This document shows, one piece after another, positions 11,663 through 22,857 of a stretch of DNA of 64,000 nt. The position numbers were made by a program, and so were the translations under genes. Each line of letters opens with the position of its first letter. The first letter of the stretch is position 1. Origin of the DNA: Histidinibacterium aquaticum (lineage in GTDB: Bacteria; Pseudomonadota; Alphaproteobacteria; Rhodobacterales; Rhodobacteraceae). The stretch covers positions 310,001 to 374,000 of the forward strand of contig NZ_VYQE01000004.1 in assembly GCF_008710275.1 (NCBI RefSeq). Reading direction: 5' to 3'. Under the pieces are notes generated by a model. The model saw only the letters and a program-made list of their open reading frames with translations. It did not search any database and was not told where the DNA came from.

Positions 11663-12417
11663 AGCAGGCCCTGCGAGCGAAAGCTCAGCTCCCGCGATCT
11701 TCCGATGACCAGGTGGTCGTGCAGCACGATGCCCAGGGCGTCGGCCGCCCCGGCGATCTGGCCCGTCATGTCGATGTCGGCGGGGCTCGGCGTCGGGTCG
11801 CCGGAGGGATGGTTGTGTACGAGGATCAGGGCGGAGGCATTGAGTTCCAGCGCCCGCTTCACGACCTCTCTCGGGTAGACGGGCACGTGGTCAACGGTGC
11901 CCTTCGCCTGTTCCTCGTCCGCGATGAGCGCGTTCTTGCGGTCGAGGTAGAGGACGCGGAAATGCTCGGTGTCCCGGTGGGCCAGCACGGTGTGGCAATA
12001 GTCGAGAAGGGCATCCCAGGAGGAAATGACCTGTCGGCGGAGGATGCGTGCGCGGGAAAGGCGGTGGGCCGCCGCCTCGACGATCTTCAGTTCGCAGATC
12101 ACCGCATCGCCCACGCCGGCGGTCTCGGCCAGCCGGGCCGCCGGAGCCGAGAGCACGGCGTTGAAATCCCCGAACCGGTCGAGGAGGTTGCGTGCCAACG
12201 GCTTCACGTCCTGCCGGGGGATGGCGCGAAACAGGACCAGTTCGAGCAGCTCGTAGTCCGGCACCGCGTCCGGACCGCCCGCGAGAAAGCGTTCGCGCAG
12301 GCGCCTCCGGTGGTCGCGGATGTAGGAAGGGAGCTTGCCCCCGGTTTCGGGCTGACCCGGGAAGAGGGGGAGGGGAGCTTCGGACAGGTCGCGCGCCATG
12401 GCGGGACCATGGCGCAC
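11659..12417 (-). CDS. radC: RadC-family JAMM/MPN metalloprotein
   Basis: 252 residues from the GTG at 12417, or 246 from the ATG at 12399; neither has a clear ribosome site. A UPF0758 N-terminal helix-hairpin-helix part (DYELLELVLF ... LLDRFG) is followed by the MPN domain with the JAMM zinc ligands in HNHPSGDPTPSPAD. RadC was once linked to DNA repair, but its biochemical role is unsettled. The stop codon shares the palindrome CTAG with the convergent OmpA-fusion gene. Confidence 0.92.
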   Translation of the reverse strand: MRHGPAMARDLSEAPLPLFPGQPETGGKLPSYIRDHRRRLRERFLAGGPDAVPDYELLELVLFRAIPRQDVKPLARNLLDRFGDFNAVLSAPAARLAETAGVGDAVICELKIVEAAAHRLSRARILRRQVISSWDALLDYCHTVLAHRDTEHFRVLYLDRKNALIADEEQAKGTVDHVPVYPREVVKRALELNASALILVHNHPSGDPTPSPADIDMTGQIAGAADALGIVLHDHLVIGRSRELSFRSQGLL

Positions 12418-12470
12418 CGAAGGTTATTAAAGGCTTAAGCGCTCCTCCGCCCGGCGGGCGGCGTCGCGTG

Positions 12471-13619
12471 TCAGCCCTTCATCCCGTCCCAGAAGCTCTT
12501 CACGGCGGAAAAGAAGGACGAGCTCTGCGGGTTGTTGCTTTCCGACAGCTTGTCGAACTCCTTCAGCAGCTCTTTCTGGCGGGGCGTCAGGTTGACCGGC
12601 GTTTCGGCCTGGAGCTCGATGAACATGTCGCCGTGCCCGCCGCCACGCAGGCCGGGCATGCCCTTGCCGCGCAGGCGCATCTGCCGACCGGTCTGGCTGC
12701 CTTCGGGGATCTTCACCCGGCTACGGCCACCGTCGATGGTGGGCACCTCGAGATCTCCGCCGAGCGCGGCCGTCGTCATGCTGACCGGAACGCGGCAGTG
12801 CAGGTGCTGGCCGTCGCGGCTGAAGAGCTCGTGCTCCTTCAACTCGATGAAGATGTAGAGGTCGCCTGCCGGGCCACCGCGGAGGCCGGCCTCGCCCTCT
12901 CCGGCGAGGCGGATGCGGGTGCCGGTCTCGACGCCAGCGGGAATGTTGATCGAGAGGGCGCGCTCCTTCTCGACACGGCCCGCTCCATGGCAGCTGTGGC
13001 AGGGATTCTTGATCGTCTGGCCGACGCCGTTACAGGTCGGGCAGGTCCGCTCGACCGTGAAGAAGCCCTGCTGCGCGCGCACCTTGCCCATGCCGGAGCA
13101 GGTCGGGCAGGTCTGCGGTTCGGCACCGCCCTCGGCACCCGTGCCGTTGCAGGTGTCGCAGGGGACGGCGGTGGGGACGGTGATCGTCTTCTGCAGGCCG
13201 TTGTAGGCCTCCTCCAGGGTCACCCGGAGATTGTAGCGGAGGTCGTTGCCGCGGGTCGCGCGGGAGCGGCCGCCACCGCGGGCGCCGCGGAAGTCGCCGA
13301 AGAGATCGTCGAAGATGTCGGAGAAGGCCGAGGCGAAGTCCCCCTGGCCGCCGAATCCGCCGCCGGGATGGCCGCCGCCTCCGCCCATGCCGCCCTCGAA
13401 GGCCGCGTGACCGTAGCGGTCGTAGGCCGCCTTCTTGTCGGGATCCTTCAGCGCCTCGTAGGCCTCGTTCACTTCCTTGAACTGGGCCTCGGCGTTCGGG
13501 TTGTCGGCGTTGCGGTCCGGATGAAGCTCCTTCGCCTTGCGGCGATAGGCTTTCTTGATGTCGTCGGAGCTGGCGCCTTTCGTGACACCCAGAACGTCGT
13601 AGAAGTCGCGTTTCGCCAT
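12471..13619 (-). CDS. dnaJ: Chaperone DnaJ (Hsp40)
   Basis: 382 residues from the ATG at 13619; the frame is open further upstream but the true protein begins [13 protein letters not shown] domain with HPD (ELHPDRN), then a G/F-rich linker ([16 protein letters not shown]), four zinc-binding CxxCxGxG units ([32 protein letters not shown]) and the C-terminal substrate-binding domain. DnaJ delivers clients to DnaK and stimulates its ATPase. It lies 76 bases behind dnaK on the same strand, with a stem-loop in between. Confidence 0.98.
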   Translation of the reverse strand: MAKRDFYDVLGVTKGASSDDIKKAYRRKAKELHPDRNADNPNAEAQFKEVNEAYEALKDPDKKAAYDRYGHAAFEGGMGGGGGHPGGGFGGQGDFASAFSDIFDDLFGDFRGARGGGRSRATRGNDLRYNLRVTLEEAYNGLQKTITVPTAVPCDTCNGTGAEGGAEPQTCPTCSGMGKVRAQQGFFTVERTCPTCNGVGQTIKNPCHSCHGAGRVEKERALSINIPAGVETGTRIRLAGEGEAGLRGGPAGDLYIFIELKEHELFSRDGQHLHCRVPVSMTTAALGGDLEVPTIDGGRSRVKIPEGSQTGRQMRLRGKGMPGLRGGGHGDMFIELQAETPVNLTPRQKELLKEFDKLSESNNPQSSSFFSAVKSFWDGMKG

Positions 13620-13647
13620 GTTCTCGTTATCCCCTTCGGGAACGCAA

Positions 13648-13677
13648 AGACCGGCCCGGGCCATGCCGGGCCGGTCT
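13648..13677 (-). other. Stem-loop between dnaK and dnaJ
   Basis: A perfect 11-bp stem (AGACCGGCCCG with CGGGCCGGTCT) and an 8-base loop. On the minus strand it is followed by only three T, so it is a weak terminator at best; an attenuator or mRNA-processing structure that lowers dnaJ relative to dnaK output is as likely. Confidence 0.6.
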
Positions 13678-13695
13678 GGTACGCATCACTCGTCG

Positions 13696-15615
<1,920 letters not shown>

Positions 15616-15719
15616 ATTGTCAAATCCCTTTGCAGTCAGGCGGTTTGAACGGCCGGGCCCGTGAAGGCACCCGAGGCCGTGGAGATGTCGGCAAGGGCGG
15701 CCCTTGCCGGTCAACGGGC

Positions 15720-15749
15720 TATATAGGGAGGGGGTCTCGGGGCTGCAAC
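15720..15749 (-). promoter_or_regulatory. Candidate RpoH (sigma-32) promoter of dnaK
   Basis: Read on the minus strand: GTTGCA, 16 bases, then CCTATATA. Known alphaproteobacterial heat-shock promoters read roughly CTTGAC, 16-17 bases, CYTATNT, so the -10 part matches well and the -35 part at four of six. It lies about 105 bases upstream of the dnaK ATG, leaving room for a leader. Confidence 0.5.
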
Positions 15750-15802
15750 GGGCCCGCCGGGGCTCGCTGTGACATTTCTGCATTGGCCAAGACGGAGGAC
15801 CG

Positions 15803-16420
15803 ATGACCGACCCGAAACCCGACCTGACCATACGCGGCGTCAAGGTTTTCGAGGGCTTGCTGGATGCCCCGGCACAGGAGGCCATGGTGGCCGATCTGAG
15901 GAAGGTTGTGGCCCGCGCGCCGCTGTTCTCTCCGATGACGCCCTACGGCAAACCGATGCGCGTGCGCATGACCTCTGCCGGGCGCTATGGTTGGTTCTCG
16001 GATCGGAAGGGCTACCGCTACGAGCCGCGCCACCCGTCGGGCGTGGACTGGCCGCCGATCCCGGAGAGCGTTTTGCGGGTCTGGGCGGCTGTGTCGGGCA
16101 CGCACCGCGAACCGGACTGCTGTCTCGTGAACTATTACACTGACGGCGCGAAGATGGGGATGCACCAGGACAAGGACGAGGCCGACTTCGGTTACCCGGT
16201 CGTCTCGGTCTCGCTCGGGGACGAAGCGCTCTTCCGGATCGGCAACCTGACGCGCGGCGGCAAGACCGAGAGCGTCTGGCTCCGCTCGGGGGACGTGCTG
16301 GTGATGGGGGACGAGGCCCGGCTGGTCTACCACGGCATCGACCGGGTGAAGCCCGATACCTCGACGCTGCTGGACGGCGGCGGTCGTATCAACCTGACGC
16401 TGCGGGTGGTCGACCCCTAG
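15803..16420 (+). CDS. alkB: AlkB-family 2-oxoglutarate/Fe(II) dioxygenase
   Basis: 205 residues, usual AlkB size. AlkB removes methyl groups from 1-methyladenine and 3-methylcytosine in DNA by oxidation. Iron ligands H121, D123 (MHQDKDE) and H177 (VYHGID) are visible, as are the 2-oxoglutarate-binding R195 and the nearby R201 in RINLTLR. The N-terminal nucleotide-recognition lid ([13 protein letters not shown]) matches the family. A GGAGG-like ribosome site (gacggaggacc) precedes the ATG. Its stop shares a CTAG with the next, convergent gene. Confidence 0.95.
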   Translation: MTDPKPDLTIRGVKVFEGLLDAPAQEAMVADLRKVVARAPLFSPMTPYGKPMRVRMTSAGRYGWFSDRKGYRYEPRHPSGVDWPPIPESVLRVWAAVSGTHREPDCCLVNYYTDGAKMGMHQDKDEADFGYPVVSVSLGDEALFRIGNLTRGGKTESVWLRSGDVLVMGDEARLVYHGIDRVKPDTSTLLDGGGRINLTLRVVDP

Positions 16421-17034
16421 TCGACGGCGACCGTGCAGCACCCCTTCCAGTATTGTGTCCCGTTTCCGGGCAGGCGCGTCACCATGTCGGCGTTGAGGCC
16501 GTACTGCTGATCCGACATTCCGTCGGAGCAGGCGCCCGCCGTCACGACGAGCGTGGCGAAACCGCCGCCCGGCACCTCGACCGCAGTCGCGATCCCGGGG
16601 CCGGAGAGGCTTTGCACGAAGGGCTCGGCGGGGGCGGAGAAGACAGGCTCGCCGAGGTTCTCCAGCACGAATTGGCGGTCGGACGTCGTCCTGGCGGACC
16701 AGAAGGGCTCGGTCCCGAAGCAGCTGCTGACCGTGGACATCGTGCTGTTCCAGCCGACCTGCTGTAGCGGCATCATGTAGTGCATGGAGACCCATCCGGC
16801 CTGGCCGTTGACGTTGACCTGCCCCCAGTCGCCATCGGCGCTGAGCCGCACGACCTCGATGCCGGTGCGGTCGGGCGTAAACTCTCCGATGATGGCGTTG
16901 TCCACGCCCGGCCCGGTGCGGACATTCAGCGTGTCGTCGGCGGCGACCCCGCTGACCGAATAGCGGGCCGGAAACTCCTGCGCGGCCAGGGTGGCCGGAA
17001 CGAGCAGGAGAATGAGCATCAGCAGGTGTTTCAT
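16417..17034 (-). CDS. Secreted SH3-domain protein of unknown function
   Basis: 205 residues with a signal peptide ending LAAQE. Residues about 25-90 form a bacterial SH3 domain (DDTLNVRTGPG ... WGQVNVNGQAGWVS), a fold often used for peptidoglycan or peptide binding. The second half (SSCFGTEPFWS ... VTAGACSDGMSDQQYG ... GCCTVA) resembles a COG3650-type periplasmic domain, with four or more cysteines. The ATG overlaps the permease stop in ATGA, so it is the second gene of a two-gene unit. A role in the cell envelope is likely; the exact task is unknown. Confidence 0.8.
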   Translation of the reverse strand: MKHLLMLILLLVPATLAAQEFPARYSVSGVAADDTLNVRTGPGVDNAIIGEFTPDRTGIEVVRLSADGDWGQVNVNGQAGWVSMHYMMPLQQVGWNSTMSTVSSCFGTEPFWSARTTSDRQFVLENLGEPVFSAPAEPFVQSLSGPGIATAVEVPGGGFATLVVTAGACSDGMSDQQYGLNADMVTRLPGNGTQYWKGCCTVAVD

Positions 17035-17852
17035 CTTGCAGCTCCCCAGGAAACAGACGCGCGTTTACGAGTATAACTCTCGCCGATCATGCCGAGCATC
17101 AGGAGAACCAGGCTCACGACGAGTGGGTAGGTGGTGCTGGAAAAATGCGGGTTGTAGTTGATGAAGGTGAAGCCCCGCGCCTGGTCGATGATGTGGAACA
17201 GGGGGTTCCAGTCGAACCAGGCGAGCATGAAGCCGGGCAGCGTGTTCGCCAGGAACATCTTGCCGGAGGCGATCATGTTGGCCCGCGCCCAGACCTGCGA
17301 GGCGATGGCCACGAACCCGGGAAACCAGGGCTTGATCGCCAGCAGCACCATGCCGACGGCACAGCCCGAGAACCACGCCAGCAACATCATGCCCATCGCG
17401 CCCACCGGTTGGTAGATCTCGATGGGCGTGATGATGGCATGGTAGAGGAAGAGCACCACGAAGAGCGACAGGACCTGGATGTAGAGCGCTGAGAGGGCGC
17501 TCGCGACGACGGCGATGACGGTGTTCATCGGCGCATGCTTCATCATTGCCGAGGTCGGCCCCTCGGAGTTCAGCACCGCGCCCATCGACTTGGTGTGGCA
17601 GACGAACATGAAGATGCCCGACATGACGTAGAGCAGGAAATCGCCCCGAACCGCCGAGCCGCGCAGCCCGAGAACGGCGAACATGAAGTAGAAGGCGATC
17701 ACCAGGATCAGCGTCTGCATGATGTTCTGCATGAGGCCCATCAGCGCGTGCCTGTGGGACTTGCGGACATTGCGGACGATCGTGTGGTAGATCAGCTCCA
17801 GGATCGTGACGAACCCCTGGGTGCGCGTGGTCGCTCTGCGTGCCTGAAACAT
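17031..17852 (-). CDS. ABC-2 type polysaccharide export permease
   Basis: 273 residues with six hydrophobic segments and a short cytoplasmic N-terminus. The sequence has the ABC-2/Wzm-KpsM look (MQTLILVIAFYFMF ... DFLLYVMSGIFMF ... WFDWNPLFHIIDQARGFTF). Permeases of this group move capsular polysaccharide, O-antigen or teichoic-acid type polymers over the inner membrane with an ATPase partner. No ATPase of that type is in the window. It is divergent from cysQ-kdsB and the glycosyltransferase block, which suggests the product of that block as substrate. Confidence 0.85.
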   Translation of the reverse strand: MFQARRATTRTQGFVTILELIYHTIVRNVRKSHRHALMGLMQNIMQTLILVIAFYFMFAVLGLRGSAVRGDFLLYVMSGIFMFVCHTKSMGAVLNSEGPTSAMMKHAPMNTVIAVVASALSALYIQVLSLFVVLFLYHAIITPIEIYQPVGAMGMMLLAWFSGCAVGMVLLAIKPWFPGFVAIASQVWARANMIASGKMFLANTLPGFMLAWFDWNPLFHIIDQARGFTFINYNPHFSSTTYPLVVSLVLLMLGMIGESYTRKRASVSWGAAR

Positions 17853-17986
17853 CTATACCGTTTCCGTCTCGCGCCCCCGCGCGGAGCGGGCGGCCGCAGC
17901 CCTTGCCCATCTCCATTGGCGTCACCATAAGGGTCGCGGGGCAGCAATTCAATCGACGGTCCGAATGCGGGCCCGCAAGGTGGCAT

Positions 17987-18784
17987 ATGGACTACGACAG
18001 GATCACGCAGGCGTTCCGCAGGCTCGCGCTCGAGGCCGGGGACCGGATCATGGAGATCTACGAGGGTCCCGATTTCGAGGTCTCGGTGAAGAGCGACAGC
18101 TCGCCCGTCACCGCCGCCGACGAGGCCGCCGACGCGCATATCTCCGACGGGCTGCGCGCCGCCTTTCCCGATCTGCCGCTGGTGACCGAGGAGCAGGCCG
18201 ACAGCCACGACGTGAGCGCCGCGACCTTCCTGATCGTCGACCCGCTGGACGGGACCAAGGAGTTCATCAACCGGCGCGGCGACTTCACGGTCAACATCGC
18301 GCTCGTCGAGGACGGGGTACCGACCCGCGGCGTGGTCTACGCCCCGGCGAAGGGCCGTCTCTTCTACACCCTGCCCGACGGCAGCTCGGTCGAGGAGATG
18401 GGCGCCCTCCACAAGGAGACGGTGGGCGAGACGGTGCCCGTCCGCGTGTCAGAGCCGGACAACGACTCCCTCATGGTCGTCGCCTCCAAGTCGCACCGTG
18501 ACCAGGCCACCGACGACTACATCGGCAAGTACGCCGTGCGCGACATGACATCGGCCGGGTCGTCGCTGAAGTTCTGCCTCGTGGCGACCGGGGAGGCGGA
18601 CCTCTACCCGCGCCTGGGCCGCACGATGGAGTGGGACACCGCCGCGGGCCACGCCGTGCTCTCCGGGGCCGGCGGGCAGGTGGTCCGCTTCGACGATCTC
18701 TCGCCGCTGGTCTACGGCAAGGAGGGGTTCGCCAACCCTTTCTTAATCGCCTACGCCCCCGGCGTGGAGCTCAAGCCCGCCTGA
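17987..18784 (+). CDS. cysQ: 3'(2'),5'-bisphosphate nucleotidase CysQ
   Basis: 265 residues from the ATG at 17987, with AAGG six bases upstream; the frame is open further up but without a better start. CysQ splits the 3'-phosphate from PAP (and PAPS), the by-product of sulfate transfer and sulfate assimilation. The inositol-monophosphatase fold motifs are all visible: TEEQAD, DPLDGTKEFINR with the metal-binding aspartates, and WDTAAGHAVLSGAGG. Together with the sulfotransferase at 26780 it points to PAPS use in this locus. The kdsB start follows one base after its stop. Confidence 0.93.
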   Translation: MDYDRITQAFRRLALEAGDRIMEIYEGPDFEVSVKSDSSPVTAADEAADAHISDGLRAAFPDLPLVTEEQADSHDVSAATFLIVDPLDGTKEFINRRGDFTVNIALVEDGVPTRGVVYAPAKGRLFYTLPDGSSVEEMGALHKETVGETVPVRVSEPDNDSLMVVASKSHRDQATDDYIGKYAVRDMTSAGSSLKFCLVATGEADLYPRLGRTMEWDTAAGHAVLSGAGGQVVRFDDLSPLVYGKEGFANPFLIAYAPGVELKPA

Positions 18785-18785
18785 C

Positions 18786-19586
18786 ATGGCGGTCCTCGTC
18801 GTCATCCCGGCGCGCTATGCCTCCCAGCGCTATCCCGGCAAGCCGCTCGTGCAGCTGCGCGGGGCTACCGGCGAGGCCCGGACCCTGGTCCGGCGTTCCT
18901 GGGAGGCGGCCCGAGCCGCCGAGGGTGTGGACCGGGTCGTCGTGGCGACGGACGACACGCGCATCCTGGAGGAGGCGCAGGGCTTCGGGGCCGAGGTCGC
19001 CATGACTTCGGAGACCTGCCGCAACGGGACCGAGCGCTGTGCCGAGACGCTGGAGGCGCTGGGCGGCGGTTACGATATCGTCGTGAACCTGCAGGGCGAC
19101 GCGCCCCTCACGCCGCCCTGGTACGTCGAGGCGCTGATCGCCGGGCTCGAGGCCGATCCCAAGGCCGACATCGCGACCCCCGTTCTGCGCTGCGACGGGC
19201 GGTCGCTTCGCGGCTTCCGGGAGGATCGGATGGCCGGTCGCGTCGGGGGGACGACAGCGGTCTTCGGGGAGGACCGCTCGGCGCTCTACTTCTCCAAGGA
19301 AGTGATCCCCTTTACCGGGGGCGATTATCCTGACGACGCTCCGACTCCCGTCTTCCACCATGTCGGGGTCTACGCCTACCGTCCGGATGCGCTCCGCGCC
19401 TACCCCGGGCTCGTGCCGGGGCCGCTGGAGCAGCTGGAGGGGCTGGAGCAGCTGCGCTTTCTCGAACACGGCCGCCGCGTCGCCTGCGAGGAGGTCGAGG
19501 CGCGGGGCCGTCCCTTCTGGGAACTCAACAATCCCGAGGATGTCCCGAAGATCGAGGAGATGCTCCGCGAGGCGGGTATCGCGTGA
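18786..19586 (+). CDS. kdsB: CMP-Kdo synthetase (3-deoxy-manno-octulosonate cytidylyltransferase)
   Basis: 266 residues. KdsB joins Kdo and CTP to CMP-Kdo, the donor for LPS inner core and for some capsules. The nucleotide-binding start IPARYASQRYPGKPL is typical. The motif that normally reads QGDEP is QGDAPLTPP here, so the usual glutamate is alanine; I believe this occurs in related bacteria but cannot check it. The late VGVYAYRPDALRAY and LEQLRFLEHG motifs fit KdsB. It begins one base after the cysQ stop and its own stop overlaps the next start, so the genes are one operon. Confidence 0.88.
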   Translation: MAVLVVIPARYASQRYPGKPLVQLRGATGEARTLVRRSWEAARAAEGVDRVVVATDDTRILEEAQGFGAEVAMTSETCRNGTERCAETLEALGGGYDIVVNLQGDAPLTPPWYVEALIAGLEADPKADIATPVLRCDGRSLRGFREDRMAGRVGGTTAVFGEDRSALYFSKEVIPFTGGDYPDDAPTPVFHHVGVYAYRPDALRAYPGLVPGPLEQLEGLEQLRFLEHGRRVACEEVEARGRPFWELNNPEDVPKIEEMLREAGIA

Positions 19587-20839
19587 GCGACGGGCCCTCC
19601 GTCAGCGTGGTGGTCGTCAGCCACGGACGGCCCGATAGCCTGACGCTCTGCCTTCGCGCCCTGGTCCAGCAGGTCTACGACCCCTTCGAGATCGTCGTTG
19701 TCGCCTGCAAGGCCGGCCGCCGCCGGATCGATACACGGCCCGAGCTATACAACCGGGTCAAGGTCGTGGCGTTCGACGAGCGCAACATCTCGCAGGGCCG
19801 CAACCTCGGCATTGCCGAGGCGGCAGGCGAGGTCGTGGCCTTCATCGACGATGACGCCATGGCCGAGCCGCTCTGGCTGCACCACCTCGCGCCCGTGTTC
19901 CTCGACGACCGCGTCGGCGCGGCGACGGGGTACGTGCGCGGCCGGAACGGGATCAGCTTCCAGCACAGGCTTACCGACGTCGGTCCCGAGGCGGACAGCC
20001 GACCCGTCCGGGTCAAGGGAGACGAACCCCGGCTGATCGCCCCACCGGACGGGCGCGGGATCAAGACCGAGGGCACGAATATGGCGTTCAGGAGGGATCT
20101 TCTGCTCGAACTGCAGGGCTTCGATCCGGCCTACCGCTTCTATCTCGACGAGACCGACCTGAACCTGCGCCTCGCGGAGCAGGGCATTCTGAGCGCCGTG
20201 GCGCCGTTGGCGCAGGTCCACCACGGTGTTGCCTCGAGCCCGCGCCGCCGCACCGACCGGGTGCCGGAGAGCCTGTTCGACGTGGGCGCGAGCCTCGCCT
20301 ACTTCCTGCGTCGGCACAGCCTCGCGGAAGACTACTCGCCTGCTGGCCGGGCCGAGCGGCGGCGGCGGCAGCGATCGTTGATCGGGCACATGATCGACGG
20401 ACGGATCGAACCGAGGGACGTGAACCGCATCCTCGCGACCTTCGACGAAGGGTGGGCCGAGGGGATGGGGCGGGAGATGCTGCCGCTTCCCGGCATCGAG
20501 CCGTCGGGCGCCGAGTTCCTGGCTTACCGAGCCGATCTGCCGCGTCTCGGTCACGCGGTCGTCGCCGGACGCACCTGGCAAGCGCGGTCCCGCAGGGCCG
20601 AGGCGCTGCGGCTCTCCGAAGCGGGGTACCACGTCACGGCCATGCTCCTCTCCCCGACCGCCCGGTACCACCGCGCCTGGTTCGACGCGGAGGGCTACTG
20701 GGTGCAGCGGGGCGGGCTTTTCGGGCGCTCCGTGCGGCAGGCACCCCTGATCCGGATCCAGTCCTTCGGCAAGCGGGTCCGGGCCGAGGTCCGCAGGCTC
20801 TCATCTGTGCGCGGACCGGCCCGGAACGGGCCCGTCTAG
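19583..20839 (+). CDS. Family 2 glycosyltransferase
   Basis: 418 residues, starting with a GTG that overlaps the kdsB stop (GTGA). The first 260 residues form a GT-A fold: SVVVVSHGRPDSL, then FIDDDAMAEPLWL with the metal-binding DxD, and FYLDETDLNLRL near the usual catalytic ED region. The C-terminal 150 residues are basic and may bind a membrane or another enzyme. The acceptor and donor cannot be read from sequence. Its place between kdsB and galU suggests work on the same surface polymer. Confidence 0.88.
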   Translation: MSDGPSVSVVVVSHGRPDSLTLCLRALVQQVYDPFEIVVVACKAGRRRIDTRPELYNRVKVVAFDERNISQGRNLGIAEAAGEVVAFIDDDAMAEPLWLHHLAPVFLDDRVGAATGYVRGRNGISFQHRLTDVGPEADSRPVRVKGDEPRLIAPPDGRGIKTEGTNMAFRRDLLLELQGFDPAYRFYLDETDLNLRLAEQGILSAVAPLAQVHHGVASSPRRRTDRVPESLFDVGASLAYFLRRHSLAEDYSPAGRAERRRRQRSLIGHMIDGRIEPRDVNRILATFDEGWAEGMGREMLPLPGIEPSGAEFLAYRADLPRLGHAVVAGRTWQARSRRAEALRLSEAGYHVTAMLLSPTARYHRAWFDAEGYWVQRGGLFGRSVRQAPLIRIQSFGKRVRAEVRRLSSVRGPARNGPV

Positions 20840-20967
20840 ATGGACATGACCCGACGTTTCGTGGCAATCACGGGAACGATCGCGCGAGACCGGAGTCTCG
20901 TGGGTGAATGCGAGACGTTGAGCAGCGGCTGGCAGTCGCGTGCATTTCAATCCAAGGGAATTCGAGT

Positions 20968-21861
20968 ATGGCGAAACGGGTGACGAAGGCGATCTTTCCG
21001 GTTGCGGGCATGGGGACGCGGTTCCTGCCGGCTACGAAGTCGGTGCCGAAAGAGATCATGACCCTCGTCGACCGGCCCCTGATCCAGTACGCGATCGACG
21101 AAGCGCGCGCCGCCGGCATCACGGACTTCATCTTCGTCACGGCGCGCGGCAAGTCGGCCCTGGAAGACTACTTCGACACCGCTCCCGAACTGGAGTCGGC
21201 GCTGGAGAAGAAGGGCAAGACGGATCTCCTCGAGACTCTCCAGTCGACCAACATGGAATCCGGCGGCATCGCCTACATCCGGCAAAACGAGGCACGCGGG
21301 CTTGGCCACGCGGTCTGGTGTGCCCGGAAGCTCGTGGGCGACGAGCCCTTCGCCGTGATCCTGCCCGACGACGTCATTGCGGCCGAGACGCCTTGCCTGC
21401 AGCAGATGGTCGAGGCTCACGAGGAGACCGGCGGCTCCATGGTCGCCGCGATGGAAGTCCCGCAGGACAAGACGTCGTCCTACGGCATCCTCGACTGCGA
21501 GTCCGAGAGCGGTGCGCTGGTGAAGGTCAAGGGCATGGTCGAGAAGCCCAAGCCCGCCGAGGCGCCGTCGAACCTCGCCGTCATCGGGCGCTACATCCTC
21601 TCGCCCCAGGTAATGAAGAACCTCGGCGATATCGGGGAGGGTGCCGGTGGAGAGATCCAGCTGACCGACGCGATCGCGCGCGAGATCGGCACCGAGGAGG
21701 GCGTGCACGGCCTTCGTTTCCGGGGCGAGCGGTTCGACTGCGGCTCCAAGTCTGGCTTCCTGCAGGCCACCGTGGCCTTCGGCCTGGCACGGGACGACCT
21801 GAGGGGCGAGCTTCAGCAATACCTCGACGAGCTTGCAGCGACGCGTAACGCGGCCCAGTAA
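20968..21861 (+). CDS. galU: UTP-glucose-1-phosphate uridylyltransferase
   Basis: 297 residues from the ATG at 20968, which has AAGGGAA nine bases upstream; upstream in-frame codons are leader sequence. GalU makes UDP-glucose from UTP and glucose-1-phosphate. The family start KAIFPVAGMGTRFLPATK, the LPDD motif (AVILPDDVI) and the late FRGERFDCGSKSGFL are visible. UDP-glucose feeds GalE just downstream and several glycosyltransferases. Confidence 0.96.
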   Translation: MAKRVTKAIFPVAGMGTRFLPATKSVPKEIMTLVDRPLIQYAIDEARAAGITDFIFVTARGKSALEDYFDTAPELESALEKKGKTDLLETLQSTNMESGGIAYIRQNEARGLGHAVWCARKLVGDEPFAVILPDDVIAAETPCLQQMVEAHEETGGSMVAAMEVPQDKTSSYGILDCESESGALVKVKGMVEKPKPAEAPSNLAVIGRYILSPQVMKNLGDIGEGAGGEIQLTDAIAREIGTEEGVHGLRFRGERFDCGSKSGFLQATVAFGLARDDLRGELQQYLDELAATRNAAQ

Positions 21862-21867
21862 GGCCGC

Positions 21868-22857
21868 ATGACCAATATTCTCGTCACCGGCGGCGCCGGC
21901 TACATCGGAAGCCACGCCTGCAAGGTCCTGGCCGCGGCGGGCTACACGCCCGTCACCTACGATAACCTCGCGACCGGGTGGCGCGATGCGGTGAAATACG
22001 GGCCGCTGGAAGTGGGCGAACTGACGGACCGCGATCGCCTCGACGAGGTTTTCGCAGCTTATCGTCCGGCTGCCGTGATGCACTTCGCAGCGCTCTCCCT
22101 CGTCGGGGAAAGCATGGCGGACCCGGGGAAGTACTGGCGCAACAACGTCCAGGGCTCCCTGGCGCTGATCGAGGCGGCTATCGCGGCGCAGTGCCTCGAC
22201 TTCGTCTTCTCCTCGACCTGCGCGGTCTACGGCGATCATGACGGCGTGGTCCTCGACGAGAACAGCCCCCAGGCGCCCCTGAACTCCTACGGCGCGAGCA
22301 AGCGGGCGATCGAGGACATGCTCGGCAACTTCGGCCAGAGCCACGGTCTGAACTCGGTGATCTTTCGCTACTTCAACGTGGCCGGGGCGGACCCGGACGG
22401 TGAGATCGGGGAATTCCACCAGCCGGAGACGCACCTTATCCCGCTGATGCTCGACGCGATCGACGGCAAGCGAGACGCGCTGACGGTTTTCGGCACGGAC
22501 TACGACACGCCGGACGGCACCTGCATCCGGGACTACGTTCACGTCATGGACCTGGTCGATGCGCATGTCCTCGGCGTGAAGTGGCTCGAAGAGGGCAAGG
22601 GCAGCCGCGTCTTCTGCCTCGGGACCGGCACGGGCTTCTCGGTCCGGGAGGTCATCGAGCAGTCCGGCAAGGTGACCAATCGGGAAGTTCCGGTCGTCGA
22701 GGGTGACCGGCGGCCCGGCGATGCCGTGAAGCTGGTCTCCGGGAGCCGCCGCGCCCGCGAGGAACTGGGTTGGGAGCCGAAGCGCTCGGTCATGCAGACG
22801 ATGGTCGCTGACGCCTGGCGCTGGCATCAGAACGATGGCGCTCACTACAGCGCATGA
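21868..22857 (+). CDS. galE: UDP-glucose 4-epimerase
   Basis: 329 residues. GalE interconverts UDP-glucose and UDP-galactose using bound NAD. The Rossmann start is GGAGYIGSH, the catalytic pair is in SYGASK (Tyr and Lys), the serine in SSTCAVYG, and RYFNVAGADPDGEIGE is the usual substrate region. Six bases separate it from galU, and its end overlaps the next gene by 23 bases. Confidence 0.96.
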   Translation: MTNILVTGGAGYIGSHACKVLAAAGYTPVTYDNLATGWRDAVKYGPLEVGELTDRDRLDEVFAAYRPAAVMHFAALSLVGESMADPGKYWRNNVQGSLALIEAAIAAQCLDFVFSSTCAVYGDHDGVVLDENSPQAPLNSYGASKRAIEDMLGNFGQSHGLNSVIFRYFNVAGADPDGEIGEFHQPETHLIPLMLDAIDGKRDALTVFGTDYDTPDGTCIRDYVHVMDLVDAHVLGVKWLEEGKGSRVFCLGTGTGFSVREVIEQSGKVTNREVPVVEGDRRPGDAVKLVSGSRRAREELGWEPKRSVMQTMVADAWRWHQNDGAHYSA

